Part shown: in pieces, positions 1 to 8,207 of the stretch | Position numbering within the stretch: the stretch's first letter is position 1 | Layout: every line of letters begins with the position of its first letter | DNA from: Oscillospiraceae bacterium | GTDB lineage: Bacteria; Bacillota; Clostridia; Oscillospirales; Oscillospiraceae | DNA length: 49,977 nucleotides | NCBI GenBank assembly: GCA_022793095.1 | Contig: JAAWCD010000057.1 | Location: 1-49,977, forward strand | Direction: 5' to 3' | Made by a program: the position numbers and the translations under genes | The notes under the pieces: generated by a model | Databases searched by the model: none | What the model saw: the letters and a program-made list of their open reading frames with translations, nothing else | Told to the model about the DNA's origin: nothing

Positions 1-5
1 AGTGT

Positions 6-139
6 GAAAGGGGGGCGGAAGCCCCCGCTTTCGCGTGCAGCCACCCGCCCGCAGGCGGCTGATTTCGTCAGAATGACGAAATCAGCGTCAGGCTGTCGAC
101 TTTTTCGACAGCCTGGAGCGGCAGGTTTTCCTGCCGCTC
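6..139. repeat. Row of consecutive stem-loops
   Basis: Four separate hairpins lie head to tail. The first is gggggc at 11-16 with gccccc at 21-26, extended outward by gaaag/ctttc around one bulge. The second is a perfect 12-bp stem (59-70 with 74-85, loop gaa). The third is a perfect 11-bp stem (89-99 with 105-115). The fourth is a perfect 10-bp stem (116-125 with 130-139). Only the last is followed by a T-rich tract on the plus strand. The row lies beyond the stop of the minus-strand gene ending at 150, so it may end that transcript and also one entering from the left. Three perfect stems in a row exceed what a single terminator needs. Confidence 0.7.
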
Positions 140-150
140 TTGCTTTTTAT
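116..150 (+). terminator. Rho-independent terminator, plus strand
   Basis: A perfect 10-bp stem (116-125 with 130-139, loop tttt) is followed by ttgcttttta, a usual U-rich tail. It would stop transcription entering from upstream of the window. Read on the minus strand it sits immediately after the thioesterase-MobB gene, but without a U-tract. Confidence 0.55.
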
Positions 151-1088
151 TATGTTTGGGTCATCCAGGATTGAATCAAATCCGTGCAGCCAGAGATATC
201 CTCCCAGGCCAGTTGAGGCACTGGAACGGCCAGGGGTTCGTCGGTGACGGCAGCCACCAGCTCTTCCACCGGGGTCAGAAGGGGCCTGTTCAGTTCCTTC
301 CGGTGAAGCTCAATTTTGGGGTTGCGCTCCGATTTGTACCCCTCGGTGAGAATGAGGTCCGCCTCCGGCAGGCGGGAGATTACCTGATTCAGGGTCAATT
401 CGCGGGCTGGATGCTCAATCAGCGCGGCCTGAGCGGCGCTGGAGATGATGACCGCATCCGCGCCTGCCTGGGAGAACCGCCAAGTGTCCTTACCCGGCCG
501 GTCCATTTCAATCTGATGGGCGTCGTGCTTGACCACGGCCAGCCGCAGGCCCCGGCCCTTCAGCGCGGGAATCAGCCGTTCCAGGAAGGTGGTCTTTCCT
601 GTGCCGGACTTGCCCACAAAGGTGAGCACGGGGGTATGAGCATGACGGCCCCGCTCCGGTACATTCCAGCGAGGCGCGTCCAGGGCCGCCTGGATTTTTG
701 CGTAGACCTGGGGAAGACGTTGTTCCATATCCAGGGATTTCAGGTCCGGTCCGGTCCAGATGTGGAAGGAGACGGCGGAGGCGGCGGGGACTTCCGCGCC
801 CTCCGGCCACACCTCGTAGGAGAGCTCCAGCTTTTTGGGGGAACAGAAGGTCATGCGGGTGCGGACAATGACCGGGCCGGGATAGCGGACCGGATTTCTG
901 TATTGGAGATTCAGGCTGACCAAGGGGGGATTGATGCCTTGGGCGTGCATGTCCAGGAAGGAGAAGCCCATTTGAGCGAAAAAATCCATGCGGGCGGTCT
1001 CGTACCAGATGGGGTAGACGGCATGGTGGACGATGCCCATCATGTCGCAGTCCGGGTAACGAACGTCAATGGGGGTTTGAGTAATCAT
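150..1088 (-). CDS. Thioesterase (4HBT)-MobB fusion protein
   Basis: 312 aa with two recognisable halves. Residues 1-135 look like a YbgC/FadM-type hot-dog acyl-CoA thioesterase: the segment around residues 13-30 (Asp13, Asp15, His21, His22, then a Tyr-rich helix) matches the DxDxxGxVxHxxY active-site pattern. Residues 153-312 look like MobB, the GTP-binding adaptor of molybdenum cofactor guanylation, with a Walker A loop GKSGTGKT at 159-166, a VVKHDAH segment and a later ILTEGYK segment typical of the family. MobB normally stands alone, at about 160-175 aa, or is fused to MobA or MoeA. A thioesterase partner is unusual. ATG start at 1088. It is divergent from the MFS gene at 1255. The hot-dog half need not hydrolyse thioesters, and its substrate cannot be inferred. 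Confidence 0.8.
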   Translation of the reverse strand: MITQTPIDVRYPDCDMMGIVHHAVYPIWYETARMDFFAQMGFSFLDMHAQGINPPLVSLNLQYRNPVRYPGPVIVRTRMTFCSPKKLELSYEVWPEGAEVPAASAVSFHIWTGPDLKSLDMEQRLPQVYAKIQAALDAPRWNVPERGRHAHTPVLTFVGKSGTGKTTFLERLIPALKGRGLRLAVVKHDAHQIEMDRPGKDTWRFSQAGADAVIISSAAQAALIEHPARELTLNQVISRLPEADLILTEGYKSERNPKIELHRKELNRPLLTPVEELVAAVTDEPLAVPVPQLAWEDISGCTDLIQSWMTQT

Positions 1089-1172
1089 ATGACAACACCT
1101 CTAAAGGTATCATACACGAAAATGCCTCTTTTGTCCATTTCTACTATTTTCAAATTTCTTCATATTCCCAGC

Positions 1173-1201
1173 TATACAGTTACTTTTCTTCATGCTATAC
1201 T
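1173..1201 (+). promoter_or_regulatory. Candidate promoter for the MFS gene
   Basis: TATACA (1173-1178), 17-bp spacer, TATACT (1196-1201). The stretch also carries a repeated pair of words, ttcttcat at 1156 and 1186 and gctatac at 1171 and 1194, about 23-30 bp apart, which could be regulator sites. The -35 is weak. Confidence 0.4.
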
Positions 1202-1254
1202 AAGATTAGACGATTGGGTCAAGAATAAATTTTAAAGAGAAAGGAACTAAGATT

Positions 1255-2487
1255 GTGAAACAACAAAAATCCCCTTGGGTAGCGGTTGCAGGCTGCCTGG
1301 TGGTCCAGCTCTGCGTGGGCATCATCTACCTTTGGAGCGTGTTCAGCAACTCCATCGTGACTTCCTTCAACTGGAACCTCGCCGGAGCCAAAATGGTTTC
1401 CTCCTATATGCTGTTCGCCTTCGTGTTCGGCAACCTGATCGGCGGCTTCCTCAATGATAAGAAGGGCCCCAAATTCACCTGTGTGGCTGGCGTCATCCTC
1501 TTTGCCCTGGGCGTGTTCTGCACTGGATTCCTGACCCCTGCCACCATCGGCCTCATTAACCTGACCTACTGCGTCATGGGCGGGCTGGGCTCCGGATTCG
1601 CTTACGGCGCCTGTATTTCCTGCATCCAGAAGTGGATGCCCCACCGCCGGGGCTTCGCCTCCGGTCTGGCTGTGTCCGCCTTCGGCCTGTCCACCGTGGT
1701 CTTCACCCCTGTGTCTCAGTGGCTGATGACCCTCTTCACCGACAGCGCCACCGGCCTGGTCAGCTTCCGGCCTGTCTTCTTCATCCTGGGCGGCGTGTTC
1801 TTCGCACTGGGCATTGTGGCCTGCCTGTTCATCTCCCTGCCCTCGGAGGCGTACATCAAGAGCCTGAACCTTCCCGCCGCCGCATCCTCCAGCGCGAAAA
1901 ACTACACCTTGGGCGAGGCCATGAAAACGGTGCCCTTCTGGTGCATCTTCCTGTCTATCTTCTTCATCAACGGCACCTGGAACCTGACCGTCCCCCTCAT
2001 CAAGGGTCTGGGCATGGAACGGGGACTCAGCGAGGCCCTGGCTGTGTTCTGCGTCTCCTTCACCGGCATCCCCAACGCCGCCGGCCGGCTGGTCATGGCC
2101 ACTGTGTCCGATAAAATCGGCCGCACTGCCACCATCAACGTGCTGTCCATCATGACACTCATCGGCGCCCTTCTGATGACCTTCGTGAGCGGTATTCCCT
2201 ACATTGTGGTCATCGGCCTCATCGCCTTCGCCTACGGCGGACCCTCCGCCACTAACGCGGCCATTTCCACCGACTTCTTCGGCCCCAAGAACTCCGGCAC
2301 CAATTATGGCGTCATTATGCTGGCCCTGGGCTTCTCCTCCGTTTTCTTCAATGCCGTGTCCAGCAGCATCCTGAACGGTGCGGTGGTCCCCACCTTCGTC
2401 ATGGCCGCCGTCACCGCAATCATTCCCGTCTTCCTGATGATGATAATTTCCAAGTATCAGAAGACCTGGAATCAGGCCAAGGCCTGA
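1255..2487 (+). CDS. MFS transporter, OFA (oxalate/formate antiporter-like) family
   Basis: 410 aa with about 12 hydrophobic segments and the OFA-type beginning (a short basic N-terminus, then a membrane segment with the WVAVAGCLVVQLCVGIIYLWSVFSN-like signature, residues 8-32). Members of this family exchange small carboxylates across the cytoplasmic membrane, classically oxalate for formate; most members have unknown substrates. GTG start at 1255 behind aaagg. No oxalate-metabolising gene (frc, oxc) lies in the window, so oxalate specificity is not supported. It is followed at once by its own terminator. Its neighbour across a broken gene is a flavoprotein/TRAP locus that also handles an organic acid by inference. 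Confidence 0.8.
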   Translation: MKQQKSPWVAVAGCLVVQLCVGIIYLWSVFSNSIVTSFNWNLAGAKMVSSYMLFAFVFGNLIGGFLNDKKGPKFTCVAGVILFALGVFCTGFLTPATIGLINLTYCVMGGLGSGFAYGACISCIQKWMPHRRGFASGLAVSAFGLSTVVFTPVSQWLMTLFTDSATGLVSFRPVFFILGGVFFALGIVACLFISLPSEAYIKSLNLPAAASSSAKNYTLGEAMKTVPFWCIFLSIFFINGTWNLTVPLIKGLGMERGLSEALAVFCVSFTGIPNAAGRLVMATVSDKIGRTATINVLSIMTLIGALLMTFVSGIPYIVVIGLIAFAYGGPSATNAAISTDFFGPKNSGTNYGVIMLALGFSSVFFNAVSSSILNGAVVPTFVMAAVTAIIPVFLMMIISKYQKTWNQAKA

Positions 2488-2858
2488 GCGGATACGAAAA
2501 GAAGGACACGCGCCGGCGTGTCCTTCTTTGTCCCCGGTGTCACATCGGTAAAGCCGCTGGACGCGGCGCCGGCGGGACTGCCTGCCAGCTCCCGTTGATA
2601 GTGCAGGGTCCAGTACTCTGTTCCGTCAAAGTTTTTCCGTTCTACCACGGCGTAAAACCGGCCTTTGCTGTCATGGGCTCCCCAATCTTCTCTGAGGTCA
2701 TAAATAACATAGTATTTCGCTCCATGGCGTCCCATTTCTATAATATCCACATAGTCCATAAAATCACCAATGCCGCCGATTCCCAAATAGTATCCGCCCA
2801 GATAGTAGGGCTTATACGGCCGGTCTGGCTCTACGTTTTCAGGCGTATAAGCGCCCCA
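2472..2858 (-). pseudogene. Fragment of a hypothetical protein gene
   Basis: A minus-strand frame stays open from before 2858 to 2472 and encodes an aromatic-rich, protein-like segment. It begins WGAYTPENVEPDRPYKPYY at 2858 and continues with KYYVIYDLREDWGAHDSKG. No ATG or ribosome binding site precedes it: the only in-frame start in the good part is a TTG at 2786 without a Shine-Dalgarno. Its last 18 or so codons read through the MFS terminator, so the true C-terminus is gone. I interpret it as a gene truncated at both ends. I do not recognise the family. Confidence 0.4.
2498..2529 (+). terminator. Terminator of the MFS gene
   Basis: Stem aaggacacgc (2502-2511) with gcgtgtcctt (2516-2525), loop gccg, extended by flanking A and T residues (2498-2501 with 2526-2529), starting 15 bases after the stop codon. 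Confidence 0.75.
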
Positions 2859-2914
2859 CCGGCCAAGTGCGGCCTGCCTACGTTTCCTTGGACAGACCGC
2901 TTTTCGACAAGCTG

Positions 2915-2949
2915 AGCTCCCGGACCTTTTGGTCCGGGAGCTGCTTTTT
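2915..2949 (+). terminator. Perfect 12-bp terminator hairpin
   Basis: agctcccggacc (2915-2926), loop tttt, ggtccgggagct (2931-2942), then gcttttt. The T-tract is on the plus-strand side although no plus-strand gene directly precedes it. On the minus strand it stands 17 bases beyond the flavoprotein stop and may act there as a stabilising 3' stem. Confidence 0.55.
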
Positions 2950-2965
2950 GCCGGTATACAGGAAA

Positions 2966-4663
2966 TCAGAAGGTGAAATTATCCCGGTAGTACCCCGTGA
3001 CCGGATAGGGATACTGCTCCACAGGCACGGGCTGCCGGTGAGGGACAGCCTGCCCGTCCTCATTGTGCAGAATCACCCAGCAGAGCCAGTCCTCATACCG
3101 GTCCGGGTAATCCTGGCGGTAGTGCCCCGCGCGTGAGTCGGTCCGGAACAGGGAAGCAGTCACATAAAGCCGGCTGATTTCCGCAATGGCCTCTACCTCC
3201 AGCGCCTTGGCCAGATAGTGGGGACTCTCGCTGCCCAAACGGGGCAGGACCTCCGCGGCCAGCGTGTCCAGGCCCTTTTGGGCCCGCTCCAATCCCTCCC
3301 TGGTCTTCAAAATCGTTACATCATAGGGCGCCATCAGCGTCTGGATCTGCCGGAGGACGTCATGGGCGGAGGACCCTTCCCGCCCAATCCGGTCCATCAC
3401 CTGGGCGGCCTGAAGCGCCGGATCCCGGTCCGGCTCCGGCCGGTCACTGCCGCAGGCGTACTCTGCCGCCGCCGCGCCAGCCTTCCGGCCGGTCACTGCG
3501 GTCGTGGTCAGGGCAAAGCCTCCCATGTACACGCCAGGGTCAAGGCTGCGGCACCGTCCGGCGGCAAACAGCCCGTCTACTCCGGTCCTCCCCTGAACAT
3601 CCGCGTCAATCGCGCCGATGACCATCTGAATTTGGGGAATCCACTCCAGCGGGTCCGTGAAAAACTGGATGCCCTCCTCCATCAGCTTGTTGTAGTGCAG
3701 AAGCTGGGAGCCGGTCTGAGGCCGGATCAGAATCCGGTCCTCCTCCCGAATGGCGGACATGTCCAGGGTGATGGGCCCCCGCCCCTGGCTGATCTCCAAC
3801 GCCATGGCCCGTGTCAGGTAATGGGGGTCTGTGTTGGAACCCAAAACCGGCGAATAGGGCTCCATAACCGGCGTCCCGAACCGGTTGACAAACTTTGCCC
3901 CCAGGGGCATCAGAATCGTCTGCCCCTCCCAGGCAAACTGCCGGGGCACATTCCAGATGTTGAGAAATTCAAAGTTCCGCAGGCTTGCCCCCGCGCGGAA
4001 CGCGGCGAGAATGCTTTCTCCCGTACAGGTGTTGTTGTTGTAGGTGGGCTTATAGCTGGGGCTTCCGCTGGCGTTGACAACGCAGGCGCATTGGAATTCG
4101 TAGGCCTCGCCAGTGACCAGGTTAAACCCGAAGGCCCCGCACACCCGGCTGTCCCGCTTAAGAAACTCGGTGATGAAGATTCGCCCCATCCGCCGCACGC
4201 CCAGCTGGTTCATTTCCCCCACCAGCGCGTCCCGCATGGCGGCTCCGCCGGTGCCCTTGTATTTGTAGGGGTAAAGCCGGATGTGGGGCAGGTTCCGCTG
4301 GGGTACAGAGCGGTAACCGCCCTCAGGCAGGTCAAAAAACTCCAGCCCCAGGTCCTGGTAGGTGGAAAAGACATTGTGGGAGTCCTCCCAGATCTCCCTC
4401 ATCATCAGCTGGTCGCACAGGCCGTCCCAATAGTACACCAGGTCCTGAACCCATTCTCCCGGGTCCTCCCCCGGCATGGTCACCTCCAGGTCGCCGCCGG
4501 AGAGGGACATGAGGCCGCCCCAGTCCTGGGCCGCCTTGTCCACAATCAGCACATCCAGTTCCGGATGCTCCAGCTTTGCCTGCCGGGCCGCCCAGATGCC
4601 GGCCGAGCCGCCGCCTAAAATCAGCACGTCCGTGGCTACACGGGTGATAGTCCGCTCTTTCAT
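2966..4663 (-). CDS. FAD-dependent oxidoreductase, AprA/fumarate reductase flavoprotein-like (copy 1)
   Basis: 565 aa. The N-terminus has the dinucleotide-binding GGGSAG loop at 17-22. The middle has a Gly-rich FAD-contacting stretch (GGAAMRDAL near 125). A late segment AAGRCRSLDPGVYMGGFALTTTAVTGR is the usual second FAD-binding motif of the fumarate reductase/APS reductase/L-aspartate oxidase superfamily. The C-terminal third is the helical domain of this family and ends in a hydrophilic tail with RAGHYRQDYP. There is no signal peptide, so it is cytoplasmic. It is translationally coupled (ATGA overlap) to a two-cluster ferredoxin, the arrangement of AprA with AprB. No sat or dsr genes occur here, so APS reduction is not implied. 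A second flavoprotein/ferredoxin pair lies across the divergent promoter. The substrate is unknown; start at ATG 4663 behind aaggagagg. Confidence 0.75.
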   Translation of the reverse strand: MKERTITRVATDVLILGGGSAGIWAARQAKLEHPELDVLIVDKAAQDWGGLMSLSGGDLEVTMPGEDPGEWVQDLVYYWDGLCDQLMMREIWEDSHNVFSTYQDLGLEFFDLPEGGYRSVPQRNLPHIRLYPYKYKGTGGAAMRDALVGEMNQLGVRRMGRIFITEFLKRDSRVCGAFGFNLVTGEAYEFQCACVVNASGSPSYKPTYNNNTCTGESILAAFRAGASLRNFEFLNIWNVPRQFAWEGQTILMPLGAKFVNRFGTPVMEPYSPVLGSNTDPHYLTRAMALEISQGRGPITLDMSAIREEDRILIRPQTGSQLLHYNKLMEEGIQFFTDPLEWIPQIQMVIGAIDADVQGRTGVDGLFAAGRCRSLDPGVYMGGFALTTTAVTGRKAGAAAAEYACGSDRPEPDRDPALQAAQVMDRIGREGSSAHDVLRQIQTLMAPYDVTILKTREGLERAQKGLDTLAAEVLPRLGSESPHYLAKALEVEAIAEISRLYVTASLFRTDSRAGHYRQDYPDRYEDWLCWVILHNEDGQAVPHRQPVPVEQYPYPVTGYYRDNFTF

Positions 4664-4905
4664 TGCGCCTCTCCTTTCTGATCCAGCATTAAAAACGGCG
4701 GAAACACCGTGGGGAACGGCTCCTTGAAGGGATGAACGAAAATGGCCCCTGTGGGACAGGCCATTTCACATAAGTAACAGGTCATACAGTCGTCGCCGTG
4801 GGCGATGACCGCCTTTCCCTCCCGCAGGCGCAGCGTGTCCAGCGGGCAGCGCTCCACACAGGCCCCGCAGCCCACGCAAGCCGAAGAATCAATGGATTGA
4901 ATCAT
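4660..4905 (-). CDS. Two-[4Fe-4S] ferredoxin subunit (copy 1)
   Basis: 81 aa, with Cys10/13/16/20 and Cys40/43/46/50 forming two complete CxxCxxCxxxC(P) sets, so two [4Fe-4S] clusters. It probably passes electrons to or from the flavoprotein whose ATG overlaps its TGA (4660-4663). The open frame extends to 5025, but ATG 4905 is preferred: it has aaggggggc just upstream, and an excellent promoter (4945-4973) would lie inside any longer gene. Confidence 0.85.
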   Translation of the reverse strand: MIQSIDSSACVGCGACVERCPLDTLRLREGKAVIAHGDDCMTCYLCEMACPTGAIFVHPFKEPFPTVFPPFLMLDQKGEAQ

Positions 4906-4944
4906 GGAAAAGCCCCCCTTTTGCGGTAGTTTGATTTCCCTTTC

Positions 4945-4973
4945 AACATATCGGCCGGAAGGGCAAATGTCAA
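4945..4973 (-). promoter_or_regulatory. Promoter of the leftward ferredoxin/flavoprotein operon
   Basis: On the minus strand: TTGACA (4973-4968), 17-bp spacer, TATGTT (4950-4945), about 40 bases upstream of the ferredoxin ATG. The -35 box is perfect. Confidence 0.65.
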
Positions 4974-5026
4974 GACCAATTTGCAGGGTATAAGGAAAAA
5001 CTAATCGTATAAGAAGTACAAACAAT

Positions 5027-5055
5027 TTGCTTTTTCGCCCCCGGAATTGTATAAT
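5027..5055 (+). promoter_or_regulatory. Promoter of the TRAP transporter operon
   Basis: TTGCTT (5027-5032), 17-bp spacer, perfect TATAAT (5050-5055), about 87 bases before the first TRAP gene. It lies back to back with the leftward promoter, only about 55 bp apart, so one regulator bound between them could control both arms. No clear operator palindrome was seen. Confidence 0.55.
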
Positions 5056-5141
5056 ACGGCCAGTTTCAGGGAAGCACCGGCGGCACCGGCGGCTTCCTCA
5101 ATTACTGCCCGAAGGGGCGAGAAAGGCAAGGTGACCTGACC

Positions 5142-5666
5142 ATGCGCGTCATAGAAAAAGGCATCCGCTATGTCACGGTGTTCCTGTCCATTTTCTCCAT
5201 TGCGTCCACGGGAGGAATGATGGTAATTTCCGTGCTGGATGTCCTGATGCGAAACCTCTTCAACCGGCCCATCGTGGGCGCCACTGAGCTGGTCCAGATC
5301 CTGAATGTGGGCATCATTCTGGCCCTGGGCATGGGGTGTCTGACCAATCAAAATATCTCAGTGGACTTCCTGATGGAAAAGCTCCCCAGCGTACCCCGGC
5401 ACCTGATTCAGATTAGCGTCAACCTCATCACCATTGTAGTCTTCGGCCTGGTGGTGTGGCGCACCTGGATTTCCGCCATGGACTTTATGGCTAAGGCCTA
5501 TGTGTTCTCCCTGCTGAAGGTGCCCCAGTGGCCCTTCATTCTGGTCCTGGCCTTGGGCTTCGTGGGCGCGATTCTGGCCACGGTGCTGCTTACCATCGAC
5601 GAAGCCCGCCGCCTGAACGGGAAAGAGGGCCTTGATTTACCGGAACGGGAGGATTTGAAACCATGA
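5142..5666 (+). CDS. TRAP transporter small permease (DctQ family)
   Basis: 174 aa with four hydrophobic segments (about 10-35, 47-68, 88-110, 130-152), the size and topology of DctQ. It forms the membrane unit of a tripartite, ion-gradient-driven carboxylate importer together with the next gene. ATG at 5142 behind aaggtga. Its TGA overlaps the DctM ATG (ATGA at 5663-5666), so the two are translated together. Confidence 0.9.
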   Translation: MRVIEKGIRYVTVFLSIFSIASTGGMMVISVLDVLMRNLFNRPIVGATELVQILNVGIILALGMGCLTNQNISVDFLMEKLPSVPRHLIQISVNLITIVVFGLVVWRTWISAMDFMAKAYVFSLLKVPQWPFILVLALGFVGAILATVLLTIDEARRLNGKEGLDLPEREDLKP

Positions 5667-6961
5667 GTGCGGAACTGATTGGCGTCATCGGTATTTTGAT
5701 TCTGTTTGTCTTTCTGGTGCTGCGTATGTGGGTGGGCGTGGGCATGTGTCTGGTGGGTATGCTGGGCATCCTGGCCGTCCGCTCCGGCGGGCAGGCGCTG
5801 AACATCCTGGGGTCCACCCCCTTTTCCACCACCAGCAATTACAGCCTGACCGTCATTCCCATGTTCGTGCTGATGGGCTTGGTGATCTCGGAATCCGGCA
5901 TGGGCACTGGGCTGTTCAGCGCGGCAAACGCCTTTATCGGACACCGGAGGGGCGGCCTGGCCTCCTCCACTGTGGTGGCCTCCGGCCTGCTGGGCGCGAT
6001 TACCGGCTCTCACATGGCCGGCACCATTATCATGAGCAAAATCGCCCTGCCGGAGATGCGGCGCTACCACTACAACGACGAGCTGGCCTGCGGCTCCATC
6101 GCCGGCGGCGCGCCCCTGGCCATCATCATTCCCCCCAGCATCCCCATGATTATGTACGGCATCATTGCCGAGGAGAACATCGGCAAGCTGTTCATCGCGG
6201 GTATCATCCCCGGCCTGCTGCTGGTGCTTATTGATATGCTGATGATCTCGATTGTCACTGCCAGAAATCCGGACTACGGCCCGGCCGGTCAAAAATTCAG
6301 CTGGAAGGAGCGGCTTCAGTCCCTGCGGGGCGTCTGGCCCATGATCGTGCTGTTCCTCCTGGTTCTGGGCGGCATTTACGGCGGCTGGTTTACCGTAACG
6401 GAATCCGGCGCCATTGGAGCCGCCGGCGCGATTCTGCTGGGCGTCCTCAACCGATCCCTGACCGTCAAGCAGATGATAAAGTGCCTGGTCAACGCGGCCC
6501 AGCTCACCAGCACCATTCTGCTTATGATGATCGGCACCAACGTGTTCATCTCCTTTATCTCCGTCAGCAAGCTTCCCTTCCTGCTGACCCGGATGGTGAC
6601 CGGCCTGGCGGTCCCGGTGGGCGTCATCATTCTGCTCGTTGCCCTCATTTACATCATTCTCGGCATGTTTATGCCGGATAATCCCATGATTATGCTGACC
6701 GTGCCCATTCTGTACCCCATCATGGTCACCGGCCTGGGTCTTAACGGCATCTGGTTCGGCATTTTCGTGGTGCTGATGACGGCTTTGGGATCCATCACGC
6801 CGCCGGTGGGCATGGTTGTCTTCCTGCTGGGCGGACTGAGCAAGGTGGATGTCAGCCGCATCTTCAAGGGGGTGATTCCCTTTGTCCTCGGCATCGTGCT
6901 GGTGATCGTGCTGATCAGCATTTTCCCCGGCATTGTCACCTGGCTGCCCAGCATGATGTAG
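5663..6961 (+). CDS. TRAP transporter large permease (DctM family)
   Basis: 432 aa, almost entirely hydrophobic. It has DctM landmarks: the MGLVISESGMG segment near 70-80, a SGSHMAGTI-like loop (about 115), the GGAPLAIIIPPSIPMIMYGI segment (about 147-166) typical of the large permease, and a C-terminal NPMIMLTVPILYPI helix. It is the transport subunit of the TRAP system. It ends in TAG, which matters because a TAG interrupts fusA further on: this genome uses TAG as a stop. Confidence 0.93.
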   Translation: MSAELIGVIGILILFVFLVLRMWVGVGMCLVGMLGILAVRSGGQALNILGSTPFSTTSNYSLTVIPMFVLMGLVISESGMGTGLFSAANAFIGHRRGGLASSTVVASGLLGAITGSHMAGTIIMSKIALPEMRRYHYNDELACGSIAGGAPLAIIIPPSIPMIMYGIIAEENIGKLFIAGIIPGLLLVLIDMLMISIVTARNPDYGPAGQKFSWKERLQSLRGVWPMIVLFLLVLGGIYGGWFTVTESGAIGAAGAILLGVLNRSLTVKQMIKCLVNAAQLTSTILLMMIGTNVFISFISVSKLPFLLTRMVTGLAVPVGVIILLVALIYIILGMFMPDNPMIMLTVPILYPIMVTGLGLNGIWFGIFVVLMTALGSITPPVGMVVFLLGGLSKVDVSRIFKGVIPFVLGIVLVIVLISIFPGIVTWLPSMM

Positions 6962-7008
6962 TCCCCGCTTCATCCGGAACCTATCAATCAATATGGAGGA
7001 AGATTACT

Positions 7009-8145
7009 ATGAAGAAACTGCTTGCCACCCTGCTGTCCGCCGCGCTGCTGCTCTCGCTCTGCGCCGCCTGCGGCGCCCCCGCAGATAATCAGGAGCCTGC
7101 TCCTTCCGCCTCCGCGCCGGCGGGTCCGGCCAACAGCACGCCTGCCGCGCCGGTGGACGGCGACGCCCTGGCCGGCCTGGAGCCCCGGGAGCTGATCGTG
7201 GCCTCCGTTCGGGGCGAGGGCCCGGACGAGGCCCTCATCGCCTACACCGACCGCATCACGGAGCGGACCGGCGGGAAGATCACCTTCTCCTTCTTCTTCG
7301 GCGGCTCTCTGGCCAAGGCCAATGAGGCCGTGGACGCCCTGCAAAACGGCGTGTGCGATATCATGATGGTCAACGTCTCCAACTTCGAGAACCTGTTCCC
7401 CCTGAACGCCACCGTTCTGGCCGTCCCCTTCATGGGCATGAACACCCAGACCACCGAGGTTTATCCGGAGCTGGCCGCCAAATATCCGGAGCTGAGCCAG
7501 GAGTTTGAGGCCCAAAACCTGAAGCTGCTCAGCTACTCCATGACCGCGCCCTACAATCTGGGCATCAGCTCCGACAAGGAGATCCGCGTTCCCTCTGACC
7601 TGGCGGGCACAAAGGTCATCTGCCTCCAGGAGAACATCATGAACTTCCTCAGCGCCCAGAACGCCGCGCCGGTTCAGGTGGGCTTCGCCGACTTCTACAC
7701 CTCCATCCAGGGCGGCGTGGCCCAGGGCATCATCCAGAACGGCGGCCCCATCAACACTCAGGGCATCTATGACCTGCTCAACCAGTACCTGATTTTCGGC
7801 GAGGACGGCGGTCTTTACATGGAGCTGGTCACCTACTGCATGAACAACGACGTCTGGAACTCCCTGCCCGACGCGGTTAAGACCATTTTCGAGGAGGAGG
7901 CCGTTGAGTTCCACACCCATGACCAGAGAGTGCTCAACGAAAACATCCGTATTTTGGAGGAAAACGCCGCCGCCCAGAGCAGCCGCTACTGGGAGATGAC
8001 GGAGGAGGAAATGGCCCCCTGGAAGGAAGCCATGGCCCCCTTCATCCAGGAGAAAATCGACGAGATTTCTGCCAAGCCCGGCTGCTCCAACTTCCATGCC
8101 ATCTACGACGACGCCCTGGCCATGATCGCTGACGCAAAGAAATAA
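7009..8145 (+). CDS. TRAP transporter substrate-binding lipoprotein (DctP family)
   Basis: 378 aa. Signal peptide with Lys3-4, a hydrophobic core and a near-consensus lipobox ending at Cys21, followed by a Pro/Ala-rich linker (22-50) that would tether it outside the membrane. The rest is a DctP-type binding protein: FFFGGSLAKANEAVDALQNGVCDI near 90-113, and a TKVICLQENIMNFLSAQNAAPVQVGFADFYTSIQ-like segment holding the usual second half of the ligand site. The order QMP, with the binding protein last, is seen in many Gram-positive TRAP operons. The ligand is likely an organic acid but not identifiable. RBS ggagga precedes ATG 7009. Confidence 0.9.
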   Translation: MKKLLATLLSAALLLSLCAACGAPADNQEPAPSASAPAGPANSTPAAPVDGDALAGLEPRELIVASVRGEGPDEALIAYTDRITERTGGKITFSFFFGGSLAKANEAVDALQNGVCDIMMVNVSNFENLFPLNATVLAVPFMGMNTQTTEVYPELAAKYPELSQEFEAQNLKLLSYSMTAPYNLGISSDKEIRVPSDLAGTKVICLQENIMNFLSAQNAAPVQVGFADFYTSIQGGVAQGIIQNGGPINTQGIYDLLNQYLIFGEDGGLYMELVTYCMNNDVWNSLPDAVKTIFEEEAVEFHTHDQRVLNENIRILEENAAAQSSRYWEMTEEEMAPWKEAMAPFIQEKIDEISAKPGCSNFHAIYDDALAMIADAKK

Positions 8146-8207
8146 TTCCATCGCCCCGCAGGGCCGGGCGGCATCATCAAATAAAACATTATAAGGAGTG
8201 TGGTCCT

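Noticed and set aside
156..1235. 359-codon plus-strand frame opposite the thioesterase-MobB gene
   Set aside because: It is the shadow of a well-supported minus-strand gene with intact motifs and has no RBS.
1255..2487. Oxalate/formate antiporter function for the MFS protein
   Set aside because: The family is broad, and no oxalate-degradation genes accompany it. Only the family name is supported.
5498..6991. 497-codon open frame antisense to dctM
   Set aside because: The composition is Asp/His/Gln-rich, as expected for the complement of a hydrophobic gene. No start site.
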